From: Streptomyces xantholiticus | GTDB lineage: Bacteria > Actinomycetota > Actinomycetes > Streptomycetales > Streptomycetaceae | DNA: 64,000 nt | Direction: 5' to 3' | Assembly: GCF_014651015.1 (NCBI RefSeq) | Contig: NZ_BMWB01000009.1 | Location: 106,093 to 170,092, forward strand | Shown: one piece after another, positions 1 to 8,856 of the stretch | Layout: every line of letters starts with the position of its first letter | Position numbering within the stretch: position 1 is the first letter of the stretch | Made by a program: the position numbers and the translations under genes | The notes under the pieces: model-generated | Database searches by the model: none | The model's input: only the letters and a program-made list of their open reading frames with translations | Told to the model about the DNA's origin: nothing

Positions 1-589
1 CGGCGTTGGCGTCGTCCTTGGCACCGGTCGCGGTCGCGCCGTGGTGGTCGTCGGCCGCGGCCGACAGCTTGAGGACCGGGGCAGGCGACTCGGGTTCCTC
101 GCCGCCCTCCTTGGGCTCCTCGATCCAGCGCACGACCTCCTTGTTGTCGTACGTCTGGATGGCCTTGAAGACCAGCTGGTCGGCATCCTCGGGCAGCCGG
201 CCCAGCGAGAGCGGGAACTGCTGGAACTCGCCCGGCCCGATCTTGGTGCCGTCAGCGGTCCAGGTGACCTTGGTGACCGCTTCGGTGATCTGCTTGCCGT
301 GCACCTCGAGCGGCTTGTCCAGCTCGGACTTGTCGACCTTGACCTTCCAGCCCGGTACCGCCTGCGGCATCACGGACGACAGCGGGTGCTCGGCCGGCAT
401 GTTGATCTCGACCCTGACGGTGGAGGCATTGTCGCGCTCGTTGGGCACCTTGACGTTGACGACCGCGTAGCCGCCCTTGGCCGCCTCGCCCTGCGGCTGG
501 ACGCCGACGTGTGCCGATGCGGCGCCGCAGAACAACAGCATGGAAGCGGCAGCGACGGCGGACGCGGCGGCGATACGGGAAACGTTCAT
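1..589 (-). CDS. YcnI family (DUF1775) secreted copper-site protein, C-terminus cut off by window edge
   Basis: The start ATG is at 589 and the frame is open to the window edge, giving 196 visible residues. An N-terminal signal peptide of about 24 residues ends in Ala-Ser-Ala, and the mature protein would begin with His (AHVGVQPQG). Family knowledge: YcnI-type proteins bind Cu(II) through an N-terminal His at the membrane surface. The body shows the DUF1775 pattern: VKVPNERDNAS, INMPAEHPLSSV, a VTWTA segment and FPLSLGRLPED. The membrane-anchoring tail expected in the family lies outside the window. The membrane protein gene at 684-1466 is upstream on the same strand with a 94 bp gap, so the two are probably co-transcribed. 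A copper-related envelope role is inferred from the family. Confidence 0.88.
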   Translation of the reverse strand, partial: MNVSRIAAASAVAAASMLLFCGAASAHVGVQPQGEAAKGGYAVVNVKVPNERDNASTVRVEINMPAEHPLSSVMPQAVPGWKVKVDKSELDKPLEVHGKQITEAVTKVTWTADGTKIGPGEFQQFPLSLGRLPEDADQLVFKAIQTYDNKEVVRWIEEPKEGGEEPESPAPVLKLSAAADDHHGATATGAKDDANA

Positions 590-683
590 GACAGAAAGCT
601 CCACGGTGGGAAGTGGTGTGGTGTGCCGTCGGCGCACGGGTGCGCGCGGGCATCGCGGCACCACTCCCGTCGAGTGGGCCGCG

Positions 684-1466
684 TCAGGCGCTGAGGACGA
701 ATACGGGCGGCGGCCCGCGCCTGATCACCGTGTGCTGAAGTTCCCGGCCCGCGCAGGGCGGAGGAGGCCCGTCCGCAGCCGGTACGGGATGCGCGCCGGC
801 ACCCGACGCCCCGGGAAGCCCGGCACGCAGGGCACGTACGAGGACGAGCGCGGCGCGCAGCGGGTGCAGCCACGCGCTCCGGGCGGCCTCGTGGGCCGAC
901 TCGGCGGAGAGCCGGATCAGTCGCAGCAGCGCCGCGTCGCCGCGTCGCAGCAGCAGCCCGGTCGCGATCGCGGCCAGCAGGTGCCCGAGCATCATGGGCA
1001 GGGACGGCAGCAGCTCCGGAGCGGCCAGGGCGTCCGCGGTGTGCGCATGCGCCGCGTGCGCGTCGGGGTCGATGCCGGCCAGGGTGACGATGCGGCGGGC
1101 GTCGGCGGGACTCAGCGAGGAGGCGCCCGCGCCGCACACGAGCTTCGCGGCCATTCTGATCAGAGTGTCGTCCGCCGTCGGTGCCAGGCGCAGCTGCGCC
1201 TGGCCGGCGGCGAAGAGCATGTGCAGACCCAGCTGACCGACGGTGAGCATTCCGGCGATGGCCGGCAGTGAACGCTCCCTGCCCGCAAACGGCGTGACCA
1301 GGACGAAGACCCCGGCGAAGCCGAGCGCCAGGGTCCACAGGGGGACGGCCCGACAGGCGGCCAGCACATGTCCCGTCCCGGACAGCGCGACGCAGACCGC
1401 GGTGAACACCGCGGCCCTCAGCAGCCGTAGACCGGCTCCGGCGCGTGCGTGGCGTATGGACGACAT
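684..1466 (-). CDS. Integral membrane protein upstream of the YcnI homologue
   Basis: A 260-residue protein with several hydrophobic segments: one near residues 15-35, one at 42-60, one near 67-88 and one near 150-175. The tail from about residue 205 is Pro/Gly/Arg-rich and probably cytoplasmic. His residues are scattered in the membrane region, but no CopD-type pattern is visible, so copper transport is only a contextual guess from the neighbouring YcnI gene. The gene is divergent from the ATPase gene at 1659. I do not recognise a named family. Confidence 0.75.
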   Translation of the reverse strand: MSSIRHARAGAGLRLLRAAVFTAVCVALSGTGHVLAACRAVPLWTLALGFAGVFVLVTPFAGRERSLPAIAGMLTVGQLGLHMLFAAGQAQLRLAPTADDTLIRMAAKLVCGAGASSLSPADARRIVTLAGIDPDAHAAHAHTADALAAPELLPSLPMMLGHLLAAIATGLLLRRGDAALLRLIRLSAESAHEAARSAWLHPLRAALVLVRALRAGLPGASGAGAHPVPAADGPPPPCAGRELQHTVIRRGPPPVFVLSA

Positions 1467-1658
1467 GGCCGGCTCATCATCGCACTGCGGTGCCGGCGCC
1501 TGTACGGCAGGTCCGGAAGATCCCCTTTTCCGACATACATCGGCGGGCGTGGACCGCGCATCCGCCGAACGAGGGCCGTCGCGGCGACGGTGTGCTTACG
1601 GAGCGTGCCGTGGGGCAATACGTATCGGTATGTCGAGCCGCGGCCAGGAGGCTGGAGC

Positions 1659-2120
1659 ATGAGCATCTGGTGGTCCCTCCATTTGCGGCGTGAGGCTGCG
1701 AGCGTGCCGCTCGCCCGGCGTCTGCTGCTGGGCACGATGGAGACCGCGGGCGTCGATCCGGACATCTCCTACGACCTGTCGGTCGCACTGACCGAGGCGT
1801 GTGCGAACGCGGTCGAGCACGGCGGCGACCGCGACACCGACGAAGCGTCCAGGGCGTATTGCGTGACGGCCTACCTGGACGGCGAGAAGTGCCGTATCGA
1901 GGTGGCGGATTCCGGCCCGGGCTTCCCGGCGAGCCGCGGCGTCCTGCGGGGCCACGCCGCCGCTCCTTCACCCGTCACCGCGGAGAGTGGCCGGGGGCTG
2001 TGCCTGATCGAGCAGTTCGCCGACCACGTCCACGTACGCAACAGGCCCGGACGCGGCGCCGTGGTCAGCTTCGACAAGGTCCTCAAATGGCGGGAGGGCA
2101 CGCTGCTCGACGTGTCGTGA
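1659..2120 (+). CDS. ATP-binding regulatory protein, RsbW/SpoIIAB-like HATPase_c
   Basis: A 153-residue protein starting at the ATG at 1659, seven bases after an AGGAGG. The Bergerat fold is clear: the N-box is LTEACANAVEHG, the G1 box is VADSGPGF, and the G2-like part is ESGRGLCLIEQFADHV. Streptomyces has dozens of such stand-alone kinase-type ATPases, which usually act as anti-sigma factors or partner-switch kinases on an STAS protein. No STAS or sigma factor gene is adjacent, so the partner is unknown. A longer in-frame start exists upstream but has no ribosome binding site. The next gene, pepP, converges on it. Confidence 0.85.
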   Translation: MSIWWSLHLRREAASVPLARRLLLGTMETAGVDPDISYDLSVALTEACANAVEHGGDRDTDEASRAYCVTAYLDGEKCRIEVADSGPGFPASRGVLRGHAAAPSPVTAESGRGLCLIEQFADHVHVRNRPGRGAVVSFDKVLKWREGTLLDVS

Positions 2121-2146
2121 GCCGCGGCCCCTCCCCCGGAAGTCGA

Positions 2147-3637
2147 CTACTCGCCCTGCTTGAGCGAGGCCATCCACGCCTCGACCTCGTCGGCCTGGCG
2201 CGGTAGCGCCGACGAGAGGTTCCGGTTGCCGTCCTCGGTGACGAGGATGTCGTCCTCGATGCGGACGCCGATGCCGCGGTACTCCTCGGGCACGGTGAGA
2301 TCGTCGGCCTGGAAGTACAGACCGGGCTCGACGGTGAGGCACATGCCGGGCTCCAGCGTGCCGTCGACGTACGCCTCGGTGCGCGCGGCGGCGCAGTCGT
2401 GGACGTCCATGCCGAGCATGTGGCCGGTCCCGTGCAGCGTCCAGCGGCGCTGCAGACCGAGCTCGATCACCCGCTCCACCGGGCCCTCGACCAGGCCCCA
2501 CTCCACGAGCTTCTCGGTGAGCACGCGCTGCGCGGCGTCGTGGAAGTCGCGGTACTTGGCACCCGGCTTCACGGCCGCGATGCCCGCCTCCTGGGCCTCG
2601 TACACGGCGTCGTAGATCTTGCGCTGGAGCTCGGTGTAGCGGCCGCTGATGGGCAGGGTGCGGGTGATGTCCGCGGTGTAGAGGGTGTGGGTCTCCACGC
2701 CGGCGTCCAGCAGCAGCAGGTCGCCGGAGCGGACCGGGCCGTCGTTGCGCACCCAGTGGAGGGTGGTGGCGTGCGGGCCTGCGGCGCAGATGGAGCCGTA
2801 GCCGATGTCGTTGCCCTCGACGCGGGCGCGCAGGAAGAACGTGCCCTCGATATAGCGCTCGCTGGTGGCCTCGGCCTTGTCGAGGACCTTGACGATGTCC
2901 TCGAAGCCGCGCGCCGTGGAGTCGCACGCCTTCTGCAGCTCGCCGATCTCGAAGTCGTCCTTCACTGCACGGGCCTCGGAGAGGAAGACGCGCAGCTCCT
3001 CGTCGCGCTCGGCGGTGACCTTGTCGGTCAGCGCGGCCTCGATGGCGGCGTCGTGACCGCGGACCACCCGCACTGGGCCGGTGGCCTCGGTCAGCTTGCC
3101 GGTCAGCTCGCGCACGTCCTCCGCGGGAAGGCCCAGCAGTTGCTCGGCCTCCGCGAGGGAGTGGCGGCGGCCCACCCACAGCTCGCCCTGGCCCGAGAGC
3201 CAGAACTCGCCGTTCTCCCGGTTGGAGCGCGGCAGCAGGTGGATGGTGGCGGTGTGGCCCTCGCCGTGGGGCTCCAGCACCAGGACGCCGTCCTCGGTCT
3301 GGTCGCCGGTCAGGTACACGTACTCGGTGGCGGCGCGGAAGCTGTACTCGGTGTCGTTCGAGCGGGTCTTCAGATTGCCCGCGGGAATCACCAGGCGCTC
3401 GCCGGGGAAGCGTGCCGAGAGCGCGGCCCGCCTGGCGGCGGTCCGATCCGCCTGCGGGATCGGCTCGAGACCGTGCAGCTCGGTGTCGGCCCAGCCGGAG
3501 CTCATGTTCTCGGCCAGCTCGTCGGACACGCCCGGGTACAGGCCGTTCTTGCGCTGCTTGATCGGCCGCTCCTCGCCCTCCGTGCCTGCCGCGTCCGCAG
3601 CAAGTTCGGATTCCGCCGGGGTGAGCTCCTCAGCCAC
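2147..3637 (-). CDS. pepP: Xaa-Pro aminopeptidase (M24B)
   Basis: A 496-residue enzyme releasing the N-terminal residue from peptides with proline in position 2. Start: GTG at 3637, preceded by AGGAGG. Residues about 1-190 form the aminopeptidase P N-terminal domain (YSFRAATEYVYLTG, LLPRSNRENGEFW). The C-terminal pita-bread fold keeps the metal ligands: LLLLDAGVETHTLYTADITRT supplies both Asp, HGTGHMLGMDVHD the His, and LTVEPGLY and IGVRIEDDILVT the two Glu. The length is usual for actinobacterial PepP. The start-proximal region is acidic and probably disordered. Cytoplasmic. Confidence 0.95.
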   Translation of the reverse strand: MAEELTPAESELAADAAGTEGEERPIKQRKNGLYPGVSDELAENMSSGWADTELHGLEPIPQADRTAARRAALSARFPGERLVIPAGNLKTRSNDTEYSFRAATEYVYLTGDQTEDGVLVLEPHGEGHTATIHLLPRSNRENGEFWLSGQGELWVGRRHSLAEAEQLLGLPAEDVRELTGKLTEATGPVRVVRGHDAAIEAALTDKVTAERDEELRVFLSEARAVKDDFEIGELQKACDSTARGFEDIVKVLDKAEATSERYIEGTFFLRARVEGNDIGYGSICAAGPHATTLHWVRNDGPVRSGDLLLLDAGVETHTLYTADITRTLPISGRYTELQRKIYDAVYEAQEAGIAAVKPGAKYRDFHDAAQRVLTEKLVEWGLVEGPVERVIELGLQRRWTLHGTGHMLGMDVHDCAAARTEAYVDGTLEPGMCLTVEPGLYFQADDLTVPEEYRGIGVRIEDDILVTEDGNRNLSSALPRQADEVEAWMASLKQGE

Positions 3638-3758
3638 ATCTGCCTCCTGGGCCTGTCGGCCTTGACCGTTACGACTCGGGCCCCTCTGCCGGGTTCGGCG
3701 CAAGGGACCTCTCCATCGTATGTGTGACCGGCTGACGGCCCGCAGGGGTGGTGAGGAA

Positions 3759-5180
3759 TCAGTCGAAACGGGCAGCGAGCAGGACGATGTCCTCCCCGCC
3801 GCCGGCGGTCTCCGGGCCCTCGGGAAGCATCGTGCGCAGCACATGGTCGGCGATCGCGGCAGGGCTGGAGCGCAGGGCATGCGGAACGCTCGCCGCCGCC
3901 GAATGGAGCCTGGCGAAGGCGCGGTCCATGGGATCGCCGCTGCGCCGCAGGAGCCCGTCCGTGTACAGCAGCACCGTTTCTCCAGGCCGGGGGCACAGCT
4001 CGACGCTCGGCGCCTCCCAGCAGGCGAGCATCCCGAGCGGAGCGGACAGGGAGGTCTCGACGAACTCGGTCCGCTGCTCGCCGATCACCAGCGGCGGCGC
4101 GTGGCCGGCACCGGCCAGCACGATCTTCCGTTCGGCGGGTTCGGCGTACGCGAAGAGCGCGGTCGCGGTGCGTGCGGGCTCGGTGAGGCGCAGCAGCAGC
4201 TCCAGATCGGACAGGACGGCCACCGGGTCCTCGCCCTCCATCACCGCGTACGCCCGCAGGGACGCCCGGAGGCGGCCCATTGCGGCGAGCGCGCTCGGGC
4301 CGCAGCCGCTGACCGAGCCGACCGCGAGGCCCAGAGCTCCCTCCGGCAGCGGCAGCGCGTCGTACCAGTCGCCGCCGCCCTGCCGGCCCGTGTGGTGCCG
4401 GGCCGCGAATTGGACGCCGGGCACCCGCGGCAGCCGGCTGGGCAGCAGTTCCTCCGCGACGGTCGCGACGGTGGTGCGGGCCTGCTCCAGCTCGAGCAGA
4501 CGGGTCAGATGCTCTGCCGCGTAGCGCATGTAGAGGCCGACCAGATGGCACTGGCGCTCGACGGGCGTGGCCGGTTCGTCGTAGAGCCACACGGCCGCGC
4601 CGAGGGTGCCCGACTCCTGGGTCGCCAGCGGCACCGTGTAACTGGCCGCGTAGCCGAGGCGGAGTGCGACTTCGCGGTGGAGGGGGTCGAGCGAGTCGTC
4701 GGCGAAAAGGTCGGGGTGGGCGACGGGCCCGGGGACGCCGGACCGGCCGCTGTGGTGGCCGTCCAGGATGCGGCCGTACGCCGTCGCGCCGCGCGGCACC
4801 GTCTCGATGTGGCCGAGGTCCGAGCGGCTCAGGCCCAGCCCTTTGGCGAGGCCCGGGCCGCGGTCGTCCTCGAGTGGGCTGTCGCGCGCGGTGTCGTGGG
4901 CCGGTTCGAGAACGACGAGACCGCGACGGGCGCCGACGAGTGCGGCGCCCGCGCCGAGCAGTTCGTCGAGGGCGTCGTCCAGCGTGCCGGTCCTGATCAG
5001 ACGTTCAGTGAGTTCATGGAGCGTGGTGAGATCGGATACCCAGCCGGCCAGCCGGTCCTGAAGCACCGCACCGGCCGCGGGGAGCGCGGGGGAGGCAGCG
5101 GGCATGGGTGCGGAATTGTGCGCGGGTGCAGGAACTGTTGAGTCGATTCCAGCCACTTTCGGCAGGTGAGGGGCGCTCAT
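3759..5180 (-). CDS. GAF-SpoIIE (PP2C-like) regulatory protein with altered metal-site motif
   Basis: About 473 residues from the ATG at 5180. In-frame starts at 5234 and 5297 are possible, but codons upstream of 5180 lose the GC3 bias. Residues about 70-240 look like a GAF domain. Residues about 260-470 match SpoIIE/PP2C: QGGGDWYDALPL keeps the first Asp, and the tail ends GGGEDIVLLAARFD. The second metal motif, usually GDVxGHG, reads GSVSGCG: both the Asp and the His are replaced. Family knowledge: these proteins dephosphorylate STAS antagonists. The changes suggest weak or no phosphatase activity, perhaps a binding protein. It is divergent from a Prim-Pol-like gene; no partner is adjacent. 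Confidence 0.85.
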   Translation of the reverse strand: MSAPHLPKVAGIDSTVPAPAHNSAPMPAASPALPAAGAVLQDRLAGWVSDLTTLHELTERLIRTGTLDDALDELLGAGAALVGARRGLVVLEPAHDTARDSPLEDDRGPGLAKGLGLSRSDLGHIETVPRGATAYGRILDGHHSGRSGVPGPVAHPDLFADDSLDPLHREVALRLGYAASYTVPLATQESGTLGAAVWLYDEPATPVERQCHLVGLYMRYAAEHLTRLLELEQARTTVATVAEELLPSRLPRVPGVQFAARHHTGRQGGGDWYDALPLPEGALGLAVGSVSGCGPSALAAMGRLRASLRAYAVMEGEDPVAVLSDLELLLRLTEPARTATALFAYAEPAERKIVLAGAGHAPPLVIGEQRTEFVETSLSAPLGMLACWEAPSVELCPRPGETVLLYTDGLLRRSGDPMDRAFARLHSAAASVPHALRSSPAAIADHVLRTMLPEGPETAGGGEDIVLLAARFD

Positions 5181-5410
5181 GGCAGCCGGCTTTCCGGCAG
5201 GTGCGTTTTGCTCAATAGCATCGCAAACCCCCATGTCATTCTGCGCCGCTATCAATGCATCCACATCTACACGCACACATAAGGTGATGTCCAGCACTGT
5301 CCCGGTGGGATTGATGGTGTCTGGGAGGTGGTGCGAGCGCCGGTTAACTTGGCTGAAAAATGCATGTGATGGCAGTGGATCGGTGTCGACTGAAGGCGTT
5401 CGGCAGGGGG

Positions 5411-5438
5411 TCTCCCAAGGGCGAAGGCCCTCGGGGGA
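5411..5438. repeat. Short GAA-loop palindromic element, intergenic copy
   Basis: CCCAAGGGC and GGCCCTCGGG face each other around a GAA loop, with flanking TCT and GGA. The same loop and arm layout (CCAGGCC-GAA-GGCCCTGG) occurs at 44428-44451 inside a histidine kinase gene. It resembles small dispersed intergenic palindromes of streptomycetes. The rest of the 5181-5809 gap holds the divergent promoters; its AT-richer stretch near 5210-5370 probably includes the promoter of the GAF-SpoIIE gene. No other gene is visible there. Confidence 0.5.
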
Positions 5439-5809
5439 AGCGTCATTGCAAGCGTGCCGGGTACGTAAACGGTGATGGATCAGGGGCAGTTGAAAGCGCC
5501 CCGGAACCTGGCGGTGGGCCCGGGCGTCCTAACAGACGCAGGCCACGCCTCATCCCCGAGTGGCGGGGAAGAACTACAGCGGGACAGCAAGCGCCAGGCG
5601 CGCGCCACCCCTCGCCACGCGTTTAATGGACCACGGCCCACGTTTCGGCCCCCGGGCGACGATGCTGTCGTCGGCGGAACAGGGGGCGCCCATGCCACAG
5701 GCAAGGGGCGATGAAGCGCCGATCAGTACGCGCACTTGTACGCACAGTGAAGAGCGACACACCTGATGTGATGTGGACCCCGGCGTTCAACGGAAAGGAA
5801 CGAGCGCTC

Positions 5810-6586
5810 ATGCGCGAGATCCTCGGAAGGCGACGCAGGCTCCGGTACCGGCGCAAGAAGGGGCCTGTTCAGCTCGAAGCGGCGCTGACATGCGCAGTCG
5901 AGTGGCAATGGCCCGTGCTTCCCGGTGTGGGACTGAAAGCGGCAGGCGGTGACCGGCCGGCGGACCACGGCAGAGACCGCGGGGCCCGCGGGCCCCGCGG
6001 GTGCGCCTGCCCCGATCCCGAGTGCGTCGTCCCCGGCGCGCACCCCTTCGATCCAGGCATCCTCGCAGCGACCACCGATGAGCGCATGATCCGCTGGTGG
6101 TGGACCAACCGGCCCACCGCCCCCATCGTGCTGGCCACCGGAGGCCCCACCAGGGCGGCTGAAGGATCCGACGCAGGCCGTGCGCCGTGCGCCGTGAGCC
6201 TGCCCGCGGTGGCCGCCGCCCGTGCGCTGTCGGTACTGGACCGGATGGACATGCGACTGGGACCGGTCGTCGCCACCCCCACCCGGTGGTCGCTGCTGGT
6301 GGCCCCGTACACCCTGGAACAACTCGGCGAACTGCTCTTCGTCAAGGACTGCGTGCCGAGCTCCCTGCGCTTCCACGGCAGCGGCGGCTATCTGGTGCTG
6401 CCGCCCTCGCAGACCGGCTGGGGACAGGTGTGGTGGGAGCGGGCGCCACTGCCCGGTTCCGCGGCGCCCTGGCTGCCGGACGTGGAGGCGGTCGTCGACG
6501 CTCTCGTCGAGGCGAGCGCGAGCGGCGCATCCGGGAGCGGGCTGCACCCGCCGGAGTCGGGGGACGGCAGCCGGCTCACCTACTGA
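5810..6586 (+). CDS. Short Prim-Pol-like protein without catalytic aspartates
   Basis: A 258-residue protein from the ATG at 5810, with GGAAAGGAACG upstream. It follows the layout of actinobacterial bifunctional DNA primase/polymerase N-terminal (Prim-Pol) proteins: an N-terminal AALTCAVEWQWPVLPGVGLK helix-strand, CACPDPECVVPGAHPFDP (zinc-knuckle-like), ATTDERMIRWWWTNRPTAPI, and LRFHGSGGYLVLPPSQT near residue 205. The family's catalytic GxDxD strand is replaced by CAVSLPAV, and the GGRH motif by TPTRWSLL. Lacking these residues, it should not make primers. Stand-alone copies of this kind are common in Streptomyces, probably regulatory or structural. A clear relative with intact motifs is at 23025-23894. 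Confidence 0.75.
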   Translation: MREILGRRRRLRYRRKKGPVQLEAALTCAVEWQWPVLPGVGLKAAGGDRPADHGRDRGARGPRGCACPDPECVVPGAHPFDPGILAATTDERMIRWWWTNRPTAPIVLATGGPTRAAEGSDAGRAPCAVSLPAVAAARALSVLDRMDMRLGPVVATPTRWSLLVAPYTLEQLGELLFVKDCVPSSLRFHGSGGYLVLPPSQTGWGQVWWERAPLPGSAAPWLPDVEAVVDALVEASASGASGSGLHPPESGDGSRLTY

Positions 6587-6756
6587 ACGGCCGTCTTGTT
6601 GCAGCCGGTCCGGCTTCGTCATCGGGCCCGTCACTCGTACGGGTAGCAGCGGTGCCGAGTTGTCGCGGAAATGGGCGTGCGGCCCGCCGTGCGTCCCGCA
6701 CTCCGCCGATATCTCGGGCCGTCGTGAGGAATTCCCAGAAGCCGGCAGGTGGCCGA

Positions 6757-7487
6757 TGAATCTCCGCGTGATCGGGCCGCTGCCGTGGTGGTCACCGCCA
6801 CCCTGGTGCCGCTCGTCGCGTCGGCGGGACATGCCCGAGCGCCGAAGCCGGTGACCGGTCGAAGACGGCCCTTGCCGACCAGGCGAAGGCCTGGGTGGAG
6901 AACACGGGGCCGGTCCGCTGCCGGGATACGACGCCGCCGCCAAAGACGGCGAAGCGGACCCGGCGGATACACCCGGTGCTCAGGACGAGCGAGCCGCGGC
7001 CAACAGTGCCGTACGGGTCGGCGGACGAGACGGCGAAGGGGTTGCCGACCCCGCCGCGCGGAAAACCTCCCGCTGCAGGCCGGAACTCGCCTCTCCGGCG
7101 GCATCGATGCGCAGACCTGTGTACTCACACGGGGCGGCCTGACCTGGGCGCGTACCTATTACCGCAATGCGACCGGCGAGAAATTGACGGCCGTACTCAC
7201 TCTGATGGCCCCCGGCGGACGTACTGTGCAGATCAACTGCAACGTCGATGCGGGCGATGAGCGGCGTACTTGTGAAACTCCTCATGAGCCCTCGCGCGGC
7301 GCCGCTTCCGCCTACTGGGCAGTGGTCGAGTTCGCCGCCCACGCCGGGACGGGTGACAGGCCACTGTTGCCGCGCCCAGCAGGAACTCGTAGGAGCGCGG
7401 GGGTTGTTGGGCGACGGATGGGCCGCCGGAAAAATGGAAACGCCCGATCGCTGGCGACGGGGGATGCACCAGCGACCGGGCTTCTAG
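6757..7487 (+). pseudogene. Frameshifted gene for a small secreted protein
   Basis: Coding-like sequence is spread over three frames. An ATG at 6757 starts MNLRVIG; the frame then shifts to AAAVVVTATLVPLVASAGHARA, a good signal peptide. It shifts again to KTALADQAKAWVENTG, then to GYDAAAKDGEADPADTPG, and finally to GGIDAQTCVLTRGGLTWARTYY and KLTAVLTLMAPGGRTVQINC (about 7085-7345). Read as a patchwork it gives a secreted protein of about 200 residues with at least two Cys. At least three shifts are needed, so decay is likelier than a sequencing error, though errors cannot be excluded. The family is not recognised. The rest of the 6587-7606 gap contains no other convincing gene. Confidence 0.6.
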
Positions 7488-7497
7488 AACGGTAACA

Positions 7498-7527
7498 AGA
7501 GATCTGCGGTTCGCAAATTCGATCTCT
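7498..7527. repeat. Inverted repeat enclosing a 16-mer found again at 17186
   Basis: AGAGATC (7498-7504) and GATCTCT (7521-7527) are perfect inverted arms. The spacer and right arm contain GTTCGCAAATTCGATC (7509-7524), which recurs exactly at 17186-17201. It lies between the decayed secreted-protein gene and the 3' end of the SEC-C gene. Function unknown; a regulator binding site or a mobile-element scar would both fit. Confidence 0.5.
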
Positions 7528-7606
7528 CGTATTCGGACAGGGATTTACCTTCCGATTGAGCGAGTTGTGACTGGTGTCACCCGACGCCCGGCGGTAAGCG
7601 CCACTC

Positions 7607-8599
7607 TCAGCTGAGAGTCACCTGGCGGTTGGTGAGACCGCCGCGGGCCCGGCGCTCCTCCGCGGTCAGCGGAGCGTCGTTCTCCAGTGCGGCGGCCAGT
7701 CGCTCGGCGAACTCGGCGGCGGGCTTCTCGCAGTCCTCCGCACCCATCGTGGTCGGCAGGTCCCACACCGGGACCATCAGCCCGTGCGCGCGGAAGGAGC
7801 CGACCAGCCGCGTCCCCTCGCCGAGCGACGAGCTGCCCGCGGCGTGCAGCCTGGCCAGAGCGTCGAGCAGCCGCTCCTCCGGGTGCGGCATGACCCAGCG
7901 CAGGTGGTTCTTCTCCGGGGTTTCGCACCAGTAGGCGGCGTCGACGCTCTCGAGCTTCACGGTCGGGATGGCTGCCGCGTTGGCACGCTCGAGCGACGCG
8001 GCCACATCGGGGGCCGCCTGCTCTGCGGAACCCGGAATCCAGAACTCGAATCCGGAGTGGACGGTCGGCTCGAAAGCGGCGTCCGTATCGAGCAGGTCCT
8101 GGAGCCGTACGCCGTCGGCCGCGGCGGAACCGGTGGTGACCGGGGAGCCCGGAGCGGCGGTCAGGGCCCGCTGCAGGGTGCCCGCGAGATCACGGCTGAG
8201 GTCACCGGAGGGGGTGTCGTTCTGCAGCCCGAGCAGGACCGAACCGTCTTCGCGGCGCAGTGCGGGCCATGCCATCGGCAGCACGGTCGCGAGCGTCACG
8301 GAGGGCACGCCCTCGGGAAGACCGTCCTTCAGGGTGAGTTCGACGGTCGCGGCGGGTACCAGCTCGCGCAGGGCCACCCAGTCGCACTCGCCCGGGAGCC
8401 CCTCGAAGGGGCGCTGGACCAGCACGGTCACCGCGTGCGAGGCGGCCCGGCCGTGACAGGCCTTGTAGCGGCGCCCGGAGCCGCAGGGGCAGGGCTCGCG
8501 GGCTCCCACGACCGGAACCGGCTCATTGACGCCTGCGGCGCGGGCCCCGGTCTTGTGCTGAGGCTTCGTCGCCTTCGTCTGGGGGCGCTTCTTGGCCAT
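7607..8599 (-). CDS. DUF5926 family protein with SEC-C zinc motif
   Basis: A 330-residue protein from the ATG at 8599. The N-terminus is basic (MAKKRPQTKATKPQHKTG) and is followed at residues about 35-48 by EPCPCGSGRRYKACHG, the CxCxSGxxxKxCH SEC-C zinc knuckle known from the SecA tail. The remaining roughly 270 residues match a conserved actinobacterial domain (VWDLPTTMGAEDCEKPAAEF near the C-terminus). No signal peptide or membrane segment is present, so it is cytoplasmic. A binding role near ribosomes or SecA is possible from the knuckle but unproven. Monocistronic, with about 250 bp of untranscribed-looking sequence upstream. Confidence 0.85.
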   Translation of the reverse strand: MAKKRPQTKATKPQHKTGARAAGVNEPVPVVGAREPCPCGSGRRYKACHGRAASHAVTVLVQRPFEGLPGECDWVALRELVPAATVELTLKDGLPEGVPSVTLATVLPMAWPALRREDGSVLLGLQNDTPSGDLSRDLAGTLQRALTAAPGSPVTTGSAAADGVRLQDLLDTDAAFEPTVHSGFEFWIPGSAEQAAPDVAASLERANAAAIPTVKLESVDAAYWCETPEKNHLRWVMPHPEERLLDALARLHAAGSSSLGEGTRLVGSFRAHGLMVPVWDLPTTMGAEDCEKPAAEFAERLAAALENDAPLTAEERRARGGLTNRQVTLS

Positions 8600-8856
8600 G
8601 GTGTGGCTTTCTCCCGGTTGCGGCGGTGCTGTGTCGGGCGCGAGCCTAGCCGTCCGTCGGCGCCGTGGGGGAGCAGTGGGCCCAAGGCGCCTTTCGAGTC
8701 GGCGCGACCGGCGGATCCGTACGCGCGTCGCAGTCCGCGCGGGGTCCCCTGTTTCGTCCGCAGGTCGCGTTCCGTGCGGCTCGCTTCCGTCATCGCGGTC
8801 CGTCCACGGGGCGCAGCCCGTATCCGGGGCGGGGGCGGTCTGCCCTGACGTCCGCC

